NCBI RefSeq assembly: GCF_014898095.1
Contig: NZ_CP062946.1
Span: forward strand, 2,852,001 to 2,916,000
From: Thalassotalea sp. LPB0316
Lineage (GTDB): Bacteria; Pseudomonadota; Gammaproteobacteria; Enterobacterales; Alteromonadaceae
Length of the DNA: 64,000 nt
Direction: 5' to 3'
Positions 46,486-54,809 of this stretch are shown piece after piece. The translations under genes and the position numbers were made by a program. The notes below the pieces were generated by a model, which saw only the letters and a program-made list of their open reading frames with translations, was not told the DNA's origin and searched no databases. Position 1 is the first letter of the stretch. Each line of letters opens with the position of its first letter.

Positions 46486-49400
46486 TCAGTTTCTCGTTGT
46501 TGTCCTTACAAGGTAATCATTTACTCGGTAATCAGATGCTTCTAAACGATTTAACCAATTCAGATTAGCCTCTTGATTTCCTAGCTGTTTAATCATAGTT
46601 GAATATAAAAATATCGCGTTAAGATCGTATGGATTATCAGTGAGTTGGCTTGTCAAAATATCAAGAGAGCTCTTCATCTCACTAGACATATGCGCGGGAT
46701 CACTGCCTGAGTTAGTGAGAATTTTCACTTTTGTAGCTACAAGATAGGCGAATAGCTCAATATCTCGTTGTTGATTTAAGTATTGCTGAAACAAACTGAA
46801 TGCTTGTTCTATTGAGCGCTGAGCACTAAATTTTTGTGCCAGAATATCCATTATTTGAGCATGTAAAATCAAGCGATAAACACTACTTTTGTCCGTTTTG
46901 AAATTGGCCTTTTCTTGTTTTTTTAATTGGCCAATTAATGTTTCCGTTTGTTCCAATTGAACCAATGCTTGATCGAGTTTTTCTTGACTGATAAATATTT
47001 TTGCATGCAATAAATACGACCAAATTAAATCATTAATATAGATATTATTGTCAGCATCGTTAATTATGAGTTCAGTGAGGTATTGCTGAGTATTTAAAGT
47101 ATAAGCTAAAGCCTCAGCACTATCCCCGAGATTAAACTCGTGCATAGCGATACGATGGGAAATATCAGACATATACTCAAGTGCCGCTTTATCATCTGTC
47201 TCTTGATATATTTGCTTAACCTGTTTAAGCGCTTGACCAAGCAAGTCAGAAGCACTTGCCAACTTACCTTGCTTTGCCATGATATTACTTTGCCACGAGC
47301 GGGTATCAGCAATATCCAACACTAAGGCGTAACTTTGTGGCATGGACTGCAATAGTTTTAGTTTTATCTCGTAAGAAGACTGATAATACGATTGCGCTAA
47401 CATAAAATCATTCACCTGCTCGGCAACAGCACCTAAGTTGTTCAGTGCATATGATTTCTCTAATAACCAATCGCTACTTTCAGTCAAGTCGTAAAGCTTT
47501 TGGGTGTATTCGAGGTAAACCGTAAAGTAATTTCTCGCAAGCTCGTAATCAGGCTCGATGTATGCAATATAACCAAGCCAATAATTTGCCAACATATATT
47601 GTTCAAGTACTCTTGCATCATTAACTTGTAAGACCTCATTTTCTAAAATCGTCAGTGTTTTGCTAAAGTACTGTTTTGCTGCTTGGTAATTGTGCTTGCT
47701 AATATCAACCTGTCCCAAAATATGTAAAGCCGAAATCCAACGGTATAAATTATCTCCAGTCAGCTCATGCTGAGCGTGAAGTTTAAAATATTCAAGCGTA
47801 TTTTGAGCAACCATATCAAGCAACTCGAGTTTTCCAATGGGCTCTAACTTTTCTTTTAAATCAACCAAAATGAAGGAAATTAAACTTTCTGCACTTTGCT
47901 GTGTCTCTTTTAGCTCGTTATTTCTTTGCAATAGCGTCGTCGTTAAGCCAATCAGCCCGAGAAAACACACGAAAAAACCTGCAATTACGGTGTGTTTTAT
48001 CCTAGATTGGCTATTTAATTTTTTTGAGGAAGCATGAAGGAAAGACTGCTCCTCGTCACTTGGGCAAATATTTTTATTGGTTATGGTGTTGTTAAATTGT
48101 TTTAATTTATTCGTCGATAATAGTAAATACTGTTCATCTTGCCCGTGATTTAGCCATCTTTGAGTCAATAAATTTAGATCGTGTTTTATATATAAATTAG
48201 CAATGTGCTTTTTAAGCCACTTAACGATTACCTGCCAATCGGTTAGCAAACGTTCATCAGATAAATAGACGTAGCCCTTATCTTCTTCTTTACCGTATCG
48301 CAACAAACCAATGTCGATACACTTGTTAATTACAGCTATCGATGATGCATTATCACCATTTGCCAACGCCCAGCTATATATCACACTTACCACTGTCCCA
48401 TCGTGGTTTAAGCTAACTAATTGATAGAGTAATTGATAAAAAGTTTCTTTATCGCTATCTGGAAAAAGACTGAATTTTTGATCTAGTTGCGAGATGAAGT
48501 AACCCGTTAAGCCAGCAAATGACAAATAGGATTGACAAGTTATTTGGTTATCTTGTTTTGCCAAATAAAGATGTGCAAGTAAGCCTTGTAAGTAATATAT
48601 CGGTACTGGATTTAACTGGATTTGTTGAATGATCAAACTATCAACTTGTTCTCTGGAGTGATCATCAAGTAGATAGGTAATACCAGCTAAGCTCATTGGC
48701 TTTTGAATAATATTAATCAATTCAGTTGAGCTAAATTCAGGTAACTCTACTGCCATGCTCGGTTTCGTTGATGGTAAAAGATGTCTCAGCCTTGGCAAAG
48801 CGCGCTCATCATTTGCTGTGATCAAAATGCAAGTGGTAGAGCACAATAATTGTTCAAGCAGGTTGCTAAAGCTTAGAATGAGCGTTGGGTGAGTGTTAAT
48901 ATCACGATCAGCCCACAATGCCTCTATGTGGTCAATCACCACAACACATGGTTTATCAGTGCTATAACGGTTTGTATTAAAACGAATTTGTTTACCTTTG
49001 TCTAACTTATCAAGTAGTTGGATGTCACTATAAATCTCATCAAAAAGTCCTACCTCATTCAATTGGCAGAGCAATGGTAAAAGTGGTGATGGCTCAGTCA
49101 ACGCCTGTTTGATATCGCATACCACCAATGGCTTCAAATCCTCGCTTAACCATCCAATATTCACCAATAAAGGTAAAACACCAGCATGAATAAACGATGT
49201 TTTACCACAATTAGCTAATGCAGAAATTGACAACCAAAGTGATTGATTAGCTGTAAACTGCTCCAAGTGGTTGTGAACTTGTTTTATGATTTGTTCACGA
49301 CCAAAAAAAACGTCTTTAAATTTATAGCTGTACGGACTATCTCCAGGGTAAGGGTTACCTTGTAGCCAAGGCGTTAGCTGCTTATCCGTCACCTCTAAGC

Positions 49401-49788
49401 CGCGAACACTGCCAATAAAGCAATATCCTTTTTTAGGGATCGTTTTGATAAACTTAGGTGATTTAGCGTCATCATTGAGGAGTTTTCTTATTTGAGCAAC
49501 ACATTTGTGAATCGGACTATCACCAATAAATTGATTTTCCCAACAGTTTTCAGCAAGCTGTTGGTTAGTTACAACGTTTCCACTATTCGTGCACAGGTAA
49601 ATCAATACCTCTATCACTTTAGGCTGAACAGCAACTATGCGTCCATCGATTGATATTTGATTAGTCGTTGGCTCGACATAATAATCTTCAATAAAAAATG
49701 GCTTTATAATCATATTTTTTGCAGGGGTACTGTTCAAAGGTTTATTCCAACTTGTCTGATTTTTTAAGTGCGTTAGTTGATAGCACAT
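46486..49788 (-). CDS. membrane-anchored winged-helix/STAND NTPase/TPR regulator
   Basis: An 1100-residue protein. Residues about 28-125 are an OmpR/CadC-type winged helix (VQPKVIEVLIYLCTNSGNVVTNQQLAENCW, HKCVAQIRKLL, TIPKKGYCFIG). A STAND-like NTPase follows: FFGREQII at 161, P-loop region SALANCGKTSF (about 189-199, lacking the first Gly), AGVLPLL, and Walker B CVVVIDHIEALWAD. One membrane helix lies at about 594-618 (AGFFVCFLGLIGLTTTLL). The periplasmic C-terminal 480 residues are TPR-like. This is a CadC-style one-component regulator with an added NTPase. It is divergent from the AraC/NusG/DUF2589 operon, its likely target. Start codon uncertain (49788 or 49713). Confidence 0.8.
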   Translation of the reverse strand: MCYQLTHLKNQTSWNKPLNSTPAKNMIIKPFFIEDYYVEPTTNQISIDGRIVAVQPKVIEVLIYLCTNSGNVVTNQQLAENCWENQFIGDSPIHKCVAQIRKLLNDDAKSPKFIKTIPKKGYCFIGSVRGLEVTDKQLTPWLQGNPYPGDSPYSYKFKDVFFGREQIIKQVHNHLEQFTANQSLWLSISALANCGKTSFIHAGVLPLLVNIGWLSEDLKPLVVCDIKQALTEPSPLLPLLCQLNEVGLFDEIYSDIQLLDKLDKGKQIRFNTNRYSTDKPCVVVIDHIEALWADRDINTHPTLILSFSNLLEQLLCSTTCILITANDERALPRLRHLLPSTKPSMAVELPEFSSTELINIIQKPMSLAGITYLLDDHSREQVDSLIIQQIQLNPVPIYYLQGLLAHLYLAKQDNQITCQSYLSFAGLTGYFISQLDQKFSLFPDSDKETFYQLLYQLVSLNHDGTVVSVIYSWALANGDNASSIAVINKCIDIGLLRYGKEEDKGYVYLSDERLLTDWQVIVKWLKKHIANLYIKHDLNLLTQRWLNHGQDEQYLLLSTNKLKQFNNTITNKNICPSDEEQSFLHASSKKLNSQSRIKHTVIAGFFVCFLGLIGLTTTLLQRNNELKETQQSAESLISFILVDLKEKLEPIGKLELLDMVAQNTLEYFKLHAQHELTGDNLYRWISALHILGQVDISKHNYQAAKQYFSKTLTILENEVLQVNDARVLEQYMLANYWLGYIAYIEPDYELARNYFTVYLEYTQKLYDLTESSDWLLEKSYALNNLGAVAEQVNDFMLAQSYYQSSYEIKLKLLQSMPQSYALVLDIADTRSWQSNIMAKQGKLASASDLLGQALKQVKQIYQETDDKAALEYMSDISHRIAMHEFNLGDSAEALAYTLNTQQYLTELIINDADNNIYINDLIWSYLLHAKIFISQEKLDQALVQLEQTETLIGQLKKQEKANFKTDKSSVYRLILHAQIMDILAQKFSAQRSIEQAFSLFQQYLNQQRDIELFAYLVATKVKILTNSGSDPAHMSSEMKSSLDILTSQLTDNPYDLNAIFLYSTMIKQLGNQEANLNWLNRLEASDYRVNDYLVRTTTRN

Positions 49789-50051
49789 ATGCCAACAAAC
49801 AAAGCGTTTTGACTATACACCAGCAAAAAATCCAAGCATAAAAGCAAATTATTCAACTGATTAGTAACCTTAGTCCATAAAAAAATACTTCGCTTACCTA
49901 TTGAAATCAAACGTTTTTTGCTTTTGGTAAGATTTTGGTAAGAAGATGTTATATCCAAGTTAGGCAATAACTAACATCTCCACATAGAGTTTGACCACTG
50001 TTAACTCAGTTCATCGTGTGCAACAAAATTAATGAATAACGGGGTGTAAAA

Positions 50052-50588
50052 ATGGATAACTTACACACAAAAGTGGTTTTATTATCGGCAGGAGTTTCTT
50101 CTGCGCCACCATTAGCTTGTATTGAATTATTGCAAGCAAATGGCTTTGAAGTAGAAGTATGGCAAACACTTAATAGTCCAGCCAAGCTCAAATATAAACA
50201 CTCAGCTAATGCGCCTTCTGCATTATCAAAAGAGCTGCGACTTGTTGAAAAAACCTGTGATTACCTCAATGATAAATTGTGTGACAAACACGGTCTCGAT
50301 CAACTCGCATACAACGTTGGCTCGAATAGAAGCCAATTAGCATCGTCTTTTAAACGAATCCTTGGCTTAGGTGTATTTGAATGGTTACGGGCTAAGCGAA
50401 TGGAAAAAGCGAAACACCTATTAATTCACTCAGACTTTACAATTCAAGAAATCGGTTTTGAAGTTGGCTACGAAAACAGTGCAAACTTTTCGAGCGCCTT
50501 TAAAAAGCACTTTGGCATTTCACCGAAACAACAAAGGATCAATATAGGTGTTGAAATACTTACGCCTTCAAAAGAATTACTTACGTAA
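50052..50588 (+). CDS. AraC-type DNA-binding regulator, short form
   Basis: A 178-residue protein. The C-terminal about 100 residues form the double helix-turn-helix of AraC regulators (LDQLAYNVGSNRSQLASSFKRILGLGVFEWLRAKRMEKAKHLL and FTIQEIGFEVGYENSANFSSAFKKHFGISP). The N-terminal 60 residues are too short for a sugar-binding cupin and begin TKVVLLSAGVSSAPPLACIELLQANGFEVEVW, reminiscent of a Rossmann-like start. It is the first gene of the rightward cluster and may activate it. A GGGGTG site precedes the ATG. Confidence 0.85.
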   Translation: MDNLHTKVVLLSAGVSSAPPLACIELLQANGFEVEVWQTLNSPAKLKYKHSANAPSALSKELRLVEKTCDYLNDKLCDKHGLDQLAYNVGSNRSQLASSFKRILGLGVFEWLRAKRMEKAKHLLIHSDFTIQEIGFEVGYENSANFSSAFKKHFGISPKQQRINIGVEILTPSKELLT

Positions 50589-50726
50589 TCAAAAGTGTAG
50601 TTAATTTTACTCGATATAATTTATCCAATACCCATTTGCAGTTCATAGATGGCAACAATGCTCAGGATGTCGCTCTTTAGTTCTCTGGACTAAAATGGCG
50701 GAGCTTACCCGAAAAGGAATCAAGTT

Positions 50727-51254
50727 ATGACTGTACCTTCAGCGCAACAGTGGTATGCAATTTATACACAAAGTAACAGTGAAAACACATTAAACCGTCA
50801 AATTATTCACTACAGTGAACAACACCAGCTTGGTTATCAAACATTTTTCCCTGTTTATCAAGAAATTAAACATTGGGCAGACCGCACCAAGAAAATTGAA
50901 CGACCACTCTTTAGAAATTACCTGTTTGTAAAACACGACTTAAACGGTTTTCGTCATATAAAACGTTTTAAAGGCTTTTTGTGCTACGTTTGCTTGGGCT
51001 CTGCACCAACCGTTATTTCTGATGATCAAATGAGCCTGATAAAAATTTTATCTGAGCGTCAAGCAAAAGCTCTCGGACAGACAAAAAAGCTTAAACACGG
51101 CCAGCGTATAGAAGTCGTTAAAGGTGTATTCAAAGGCTATAAAGGTGTACTTCTAGAAAGTGTCAAAGAACGCTTTTTAGCCATTGAGATAACAAGCCTC
51201 GCCATGCACATGACCGTCAAGCTCCCGGTAAATGACGTCATCGTTCAATACTAA
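50727..51254 (+). CDS. specialised NusG-family antiterminator (UpxY/RfaH-like)
   Basis: A 175-residue NusG paralogue. The NGN domain opens with QQWYAIYTQSNSENTLNRQI and has YQEIKHWADRTKKIERPLFRNYLFVKHDL, a segment nearer to Bacteroidota UpxY proteins than to enterobacterial RfaH. A C-terminal KOW domain follows (KHGQRIEVVKGVFKGYKGVLLES). Such proteins bind RNA polymerase at operon leaders and let it read through terminators in long operons. Its place just ahead of the DUF2589 genes, with terminator-like hairpins further on, suggests it acts on this operon. No clear ops element was seen. Confidence 0.85.
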   Translation: MTVPSAQQWYAIYTQSNSENTLNRQIIHYSEQHQLGYQTFFPVYQEIKHWADRTKKIERPLFRNYLFVKHDLNGFRHIKRFKGFLCYVCLGSAPTVISDDQMSLIKILSERQAKALGQTKKLKHGQRIEVVKGVFKGYKGVLLESVKERFLAIEITSLAMHMTVKLPVNDVIVQY

Positions 51255-51274
51255 CTGATTGAGGAAATTTGATT

Positions 51275-51937
51275 ATGAGCTTTTTGTCAGCAATTTGGTC
51301 AAGATTCACCTTTCAAAGCAAAAGCGCTAAAAGCCGAGTGCCCGATATTAAGTTTTCATCACTTATCGAGTCAATTCAACAAGATTTATTGAGCGCAAAT
51401 GAATCACTCGAAGGTGTTGGCTTTAAATATATTGAAAAGTTTTTCGACAAACCCCTAGCACCAAGTCTAGCACTTGATATTACTGAACAGCTTGACGATA
51501 TCAACGACCTAATCTCAATGGATGATAAACCTGCCTGCATTGAAAAGATAACAGCATTAAAACAGCGAGTTCATATGAATGAGCAGTCAAATGAGCAACC
51601 CTACAGGCCCAAAATGACATCATTTGAGATCCCGACACTAATCGACGGCAAATGGGTAAGTACCAAAGTATCAGTACCACTAATTGCCTTAGCGCCATTA
51701 CCTATGCCCAAAATTACAGGTTGCACCTTATCTTCACCTATCACAAATATAACGAAAAAAGGTGACGACATTTACTTGAATATATCGCCAACAACTACCG
51801 GTAAAACAGCAGAAAACGAGCAAAGCCAATTAACTATTTCGATCACCCCAGAATATCAAACAACGCAATTAAACGAATTGATAACCCAGTATAAAAATCA
51901 ATTTTATGCTCGGATAAAAAACAATTCGGCTGAATAA
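51275..51937 (+). CDS. DUF2589-like protein 1 (long, divergent form)
   Basis: A 220-residue cytosolic protein. A helical N-terminal part (about 20-95) contains FKYIEKFFDKPLAP, shared with the next gene. The C-terminal beta-rich part has YRPKMTSFEIPTLIDGKW followed by VSVPLIALAPLPMPKITGCTLSSPI, the same framework as VPLLTI.P.NSLAVD in the typical DUF2589 proteins downstream. It ends with a helix (LNELITQYKNQFYARIK). The family's function is unknown. The ATG at 51275 has GAGGA 9 bases before it and is preferred to an upstream TTG. Confidence 0.72.
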   Translation: MSFLSAIWSRFTFQSKSAKSRVPDIKFSSLIESIQQDLLSANESLEGVGFKYIEKFFDKPLAPSLALDITEQLDDINDLISMDDKPACIEKITALKQRVHMNEQSNEQPYRPKMTSFEIPTLIDGKWVSTKVSVPLIALAPLPMPKITGCTLSSPITNITKKGDDIYLNISPTTTGKTAENEQSQLTISITPEYQTTQLNELITQYKNQFYARIKNNSAE

Positions 51938-51951
51938 AAGGAAGCCATATC

Positions 51952-52548
51952 ATGATAAAGTTTCAAGCCCTTATGCACGCTGTACATCAGAGTATTCACA
52001 GCGCAGCACAAGCAGTCGAACAAGCGGGTATCAAACACCTTGATAAATTTTTTGATAAAATTGTCGATGAAGACAGCCAAGCTAAAGAAGAACTATCACA
52101 ACAGCTAAGTGAGGCAATAAACCAAGGTGATAAAGCAAAAGCCAATGAATTATTGCACCAAATAGGAGAGTTACCAGAAGATCCTGATTTAGCAAATGAG
52201 GGCGGTGCAACTTATCGTCCGAAAATGGTCGCTATGGCATTTCCTAGCCAAGGTAAAGACGGCGTCGACTCAACGATTGTCAACGTCCCCTTGATCACGC
52301 TCTGTCCAATTAGTAGTCCGAGAATTCAAGACGTTAAATTTACAGCCGATCTTGAAGTTACAACTGACAACAATGACGAGCTCATTGTTGCGTTTAAAGC
52401 GCCTCAAGTGAGCGGTGAACATATTGTCACCAAGGACACCACTAACACCCATATCGAAATATCTCTCGTTGGTCATGAACCACCTGAAGGGTTGCAAAAA
52501 ATCGTTGAAGGCTATGAAAAAGCCTTAAGAGCTCAAATTCCAGGATAA
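51952..52548 (+). CDS. DUF2589-like protein 2 (long, divergent form)
   Basis: A 198-residue paralogue of the preceding gene: IKHLDKFFDKIVDEDSQAKEEL in the helical half, YRPKMVAMAFPSQGK then VNVPLITLCPISSPRIQDVKFTADLEV in the beta half, and a C-terminal helix (GLQKIVEGYEKALRAQI) like the TTIIETYSQAIAPIQ end of the shorter relatives. No membrane helix. It lies 14 bases after gene 1 with an AGGAAG ribosome site. Confidence 0.75.
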   Translation: MIKFQALMHAVHQSIHSAAQAVEQAGIKHLDKFFDKIVDEDSQAKEELSQQLSEAINQGDKAKANELLHQIGELPEDPDLANEGGATYRPKMVAMAFPSQGKDGVDSTIVNVPLITLCPISSPRIQDVKFTADLEVTTDNNDELIVAFKAPQVSGEHIVTKDTTNTHIEISLVGHEPPEGLQKIVEGYEKALRAQIPG

Positions 52549-52581
52549 ACATAACCGGGTACTCTACTCAGGAGAAAAAAA

Positions 52582-53220
52582 ATGGCGACTCCAAATAAAC
52601 TGGTATCTATGGCCAAACAATTTAGTGGCCTACCGATGAAAGAGCTCATAGGTGCTCCGTTGGTCGCAGCGTCTGAAGCAAATAACATGATGGCTATGTC
52701 ACAAACCAAATTTCTACTAGAAACTTGCTTTGAATTAATCCAACTAGAAGATCGAGAGATTCACAAACCCATCATGATAAACATGACCGTTGCTCGTCCT
52801 GTAATAAATGCCGATGGCAGCCATGCTGACGTCATAGAAACAGACTTTAATTTACCATTACTCACGATTATCCCAATTAATTCACTAGCAGTGGATGAGT
52901 TGAAATTCTCCTTTGAAATGGAAGTAAAAAGCTCATACAGCGCACAGGATACTGCCAATAAAAGTCATGATAAAAACCAAGAAAACGGTATTAGTAAAAC
53001 GCTCAACAAAGGTGCGATATCAGCAGAGCTAACCGGTGCTGTTGCCTCGACCGATAAATCTGCAAGCAATGAACAATCAAACTACAAAAAGTCCAACGCG
53101 GCGAAATACGAAATAAATGCCCACGCTGGACCGTTGCCATTGCCAGTTGGGATCACAACGATTATAGAAACCTATTCGCAGGCAATTGCACCTATTCAAG
53201 TCAAAGGCGATAGGCAATAA
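52582..53220 (+). CDS. DUF2589 protein 3
   Basis: A 212-residue protein with the typical DUF2589 layout: N-terminal LVSMAKQFSGLPMKELIGAPLVAASEANNMMAMSQTKFLLETCF; central HKPIMINMTVARPV; then LPLLTIIPINSLAVDELKFSFEMEVKSS; a low-complexity Ser/Lys/Asn insert (about 125-180); and a conserved end YEINAHAGPLPLPVGITTIIETYSQAIAPIQ. Function of the family is unknown. It is a close paralogue of protein 4. A GGAGAAAAAA site precedes the ATG. Confidence 0.88.
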   Translation: MATPNKLVSMAKQFSGLPMKELIGAPLVAASEANNMMAMSQTKFLLETCFELIQLEDREIHKPIMINMTVARPVINADGSHADVIETDFNLPLLTIIPINSLAVDELKFSFEMEVKSSYSAQDTANKSHDKNQENGISKTLNKGAISAELTGAVASTDKSASNEQSNYKKSNAAKYEINAHAGPLPLPVGITTIIETYSQAIAPIQVKGDRQ

Positions 53221-53497
53221 GAAATGTAGATTAATCTATATTAGCCATTCCAATTTTGTTATCGAGCACCGGTATTAATCAAGCTCGGTAACAAACTAAA
53301 CCGACATAGCCTCGCATAAATACTTGGCTACTTGTCACCACGTTGGCGACACGACCTAGTTGTGCGCCGCCCCCTGTAAATTCCATAGAAATAAAAGACG
53401 GATTCTTTTGAATTATCTAGGGACAAACCTGATAAGAAGGAAGCTTAGGTAGTACTTTCTGATTATTGAACATCAAACCTTCAATGAGGAAAAGACA
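53221..53497 (+). promoter_or_regulatory. 277-base gap with a long hairpin (53256-53294)
   Basis: No gene is visible. TTGTTATCGAGC (53256-53267) pairs with GCTCGGTAACAA (53283-53294), 12 positions with one G-U, around a 15-base loop and without a T run. It interrupts the otherwise tight DUF2589 series and may be a processing or pausing site, or mark a second promoter. An AGGTAGTA stretch near 53450 is only weakly like an ops core. Confidence 0.5.
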
Positions 53498-54142
53498 ATG
53501 CCAGATCAAGATCGCGCTTTAGTCTCTATGGCACAGCAATTTAGCGGACTGCCAATCAAATCGCTTATTAGCGCTCCATTAATTGCCGGTGCTGAAGCAA
53601 ACGCCAAAATGGCCATTACCCAAACGCAGTTTTTACTGAGTACCTGCTTTGATATTACTGAAGGAGAAGGCGGCTCTGATTATAAACCCATCATGATCAA
53701 CATGACCTTAACTCGCTCAGTTGTTAAAGCCGATGGTACTGCTGGAACCCCAGTAGAAACCAAGTTTGATTTGCCGTTATTAACGATTATGCCCTTGAAC
53801 TCGTTAGCGGTAGACAATATCGATGTTAATTTTGAAATGGAAGTAAAAAGCTCATTTTCAAATGACAAGGAAACCTCGTCGGAAGTCGAGAAAGCTGCAG
53901 AAGGTAGCTTTAGCGCCAAAGCTGGCTGGGGTTGCTTCTCGGTAGAAGTAAGTGGTTCGGTATCAGCATCGAGTAGAGACACATCATCGGAGAAATCCCA
54001 TTATGAAAAATCCAACTCAGCAAAATACACCATCAATGCTCATGCTGGTCAGTTGCCATTGCCAGAAGGGGTTACCACGATTATCCAAGCGTTCTCACAA
54101 AATATTGCCCCCATCCAATTAAAAGCTGAGAGCAATGGTTAA
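53498..54142 (+). CDS. DUF2589 protein 4
   Basis: A 214-residue DUF2589 protein and close paralogue of protein 3: LVSMAQQFSGLPIKSLISAPLIAGAEANAKMAITQTQFLLSTCFD; YKPIMINMTLTRSV; LPLLTIMPLNSLAVDNIDVNFEMEVKSSFS; YTINAHAGQLPLPEGVTTIIQAFSQNIAPIQ. The variable insert here is Gly/Ser-rich with one Cys (SAKAGWGCFSVEVSGSV). Duplicates 3 and 4 differ mainly in this insert, which suggests it is the specific part. Preceded by GAGGAAAAG. Confidence 0.88.
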   Translation: MPDQDRALVSMAQQFSGLPIKSLISAPLIAGAEANAKMAITQTQFLLSTCFDITEGEGGSDYKPIMINMTLTRSVVKADGTAGTPVETKFDLPLLTIMPLNSLAVDNIDVNFEMEVKSSFSNDKETSSEVEKAAEGSFSAKAGWGCFSVEVSGSVSASSRDTSSEKSHYEKSNSAKYTINAHAGQLPLPEGVTTIIQAFSQNIAPIQLKAESNG

Positions 54143-54160
54143 CTTTTTAATTTAAGCATT

Positions 54161-54188
54161 AAAGCTCGGCTTTAATGTCGAGCTTTTT
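54161..54188 (+). terminator. terminator-like hairpin inside the operon (attenuator candidate)
   Basis: AAAGCTCG / CGAGCTTT stem, 10-base loop, followed directly by TT and the ribosome site AAGGAG of the zinc-ribbon gene. A terminator in the middle of a gene series that starts with a NusG-type antiterminator is what would be expected if that protein allows read-through. Confidence 0.6.
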
Positions 54189-54199
54189 AAGGAGATATC

Positions 54200-54397
54200 A
54201 TGAAAGATTACAGTGAAATTCAATGCCCTTGTTGCGGCTCCAAAATTTACCTTCAACCCAAGTTACTTCTACAAGGCGGAAGCTTTAATTGCTCAAACAA
54301 ACGGTGTGACGCTGCAGTTTCACTGAGTCGCTCAAGCTATCAAGTAACTTACCACGCAATGAATGAATTCGAGAAACTACAACCACAACGTATGTAA
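54200..54397 (+). CDS. zinc-ribbon small protein
   Basis: A 65-residue protein with two Cys pairs, CPCCG (residues 9-13) and CSNKRC (about 31-36), arranged as a zinc ribbon, then a polar tail. The ribosome site AAGGAG is optimal. I do not recognise a specific family. It lies between DUF2589 protein 4 and the His-rich peptide, so it probably belongs to the same system and may bind nucleic acid or a partner protein. Confidence 0.75.
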   Translation: MKDYSEIQCPCCGSKIYLQPKLLLQGGSFNCSNKRCDAAVSLSRSSYQVTYHAMNEFEKLQPQRM

Positions 54398-54458
54398 ATA
54401 ATTTTTCGTTAGAGCGAATTACTTCGCTTGTGCATTCAACTTATTAAGGAGTTCTATT

Positions 54459-54722
54459 ATGGCACTTTTTAAAACTGCTCAAATCACCAGCAATGGTGTA
54501 AAAATTGGCAATAACAATATTGATAAAGCCGAAGCTGGCCGTCGCATCAAACAAGGAAAAGATGTTTGGGGGTCAAAGTCAAATGCCCACACACTTGCTG
54601 AATCGCTTTGTGACGGCCAAGGTTCAATGAGGCACGCTCCTCATGTTTTAGGTGGCTATCGTCATTACCACGATGAGAACCACACTTACAACGGCCATAT
54701 CTTTTATGGCTCTCCACAGTAG
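54459..54722 (+). CDS. small His-rich protein of unknown function
   Basis: An 87-residue protein with a polar N-terminal half (TSNGVKIGNNNIDKAEAGRRIKQGKDVW) and a His-rich end (RHAPHVLGGYRHYHDENHTYNGHIFYGSPQ). The terminal HYH...H...GHIFYG pattern resembles the tails of some small nuclease or metal-binding domains, but that is only a resemblance. AAGGAG lies 8 bases before the ATG. It is probably co-transcribed with its neighbours. Confidence 0.7.
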   Translation: MALFKTAQITSNGVKIGNNNIDKAEAGRRIKQGKDVWGSKSNAHTLAESLCDGQGSMRHAPHVLGGYRHYHDENHTYNGHIFYGSPQ

Positions 54723-54741
54723 TTATTGTGGGTAAGGCTGC

Positions 54742-54776
54742 AGCTTCGCTAGCCAAGAAAGCTTGCTAGCGAAGCT
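54742..54776 (+). promoter_or_regulatory. 12-base perfect stem in the gap before the Cache gene
   Basis: AGCTTCGCTAGC and GCTAGCGAAGCT around an 11-base loop, no T run. It sits 33 bases before the ATG at 54810 and may be an RNA processing, stability or pausing element. Confidence 0.5.
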
Positions 54777-54809
54777 CTGTCACCACAAGCTTGCTTCTAA
54801 GGAACTCGC

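Noticed and set aside
50589..50726. An ops-like element (GGCGGTAG core) before the NusG-type gene
   Set aside because: ATGGCGGAGCTTACCC near 50694 shares only the first bases with the core; no convincing match was found here or before the DUF2589 genes.
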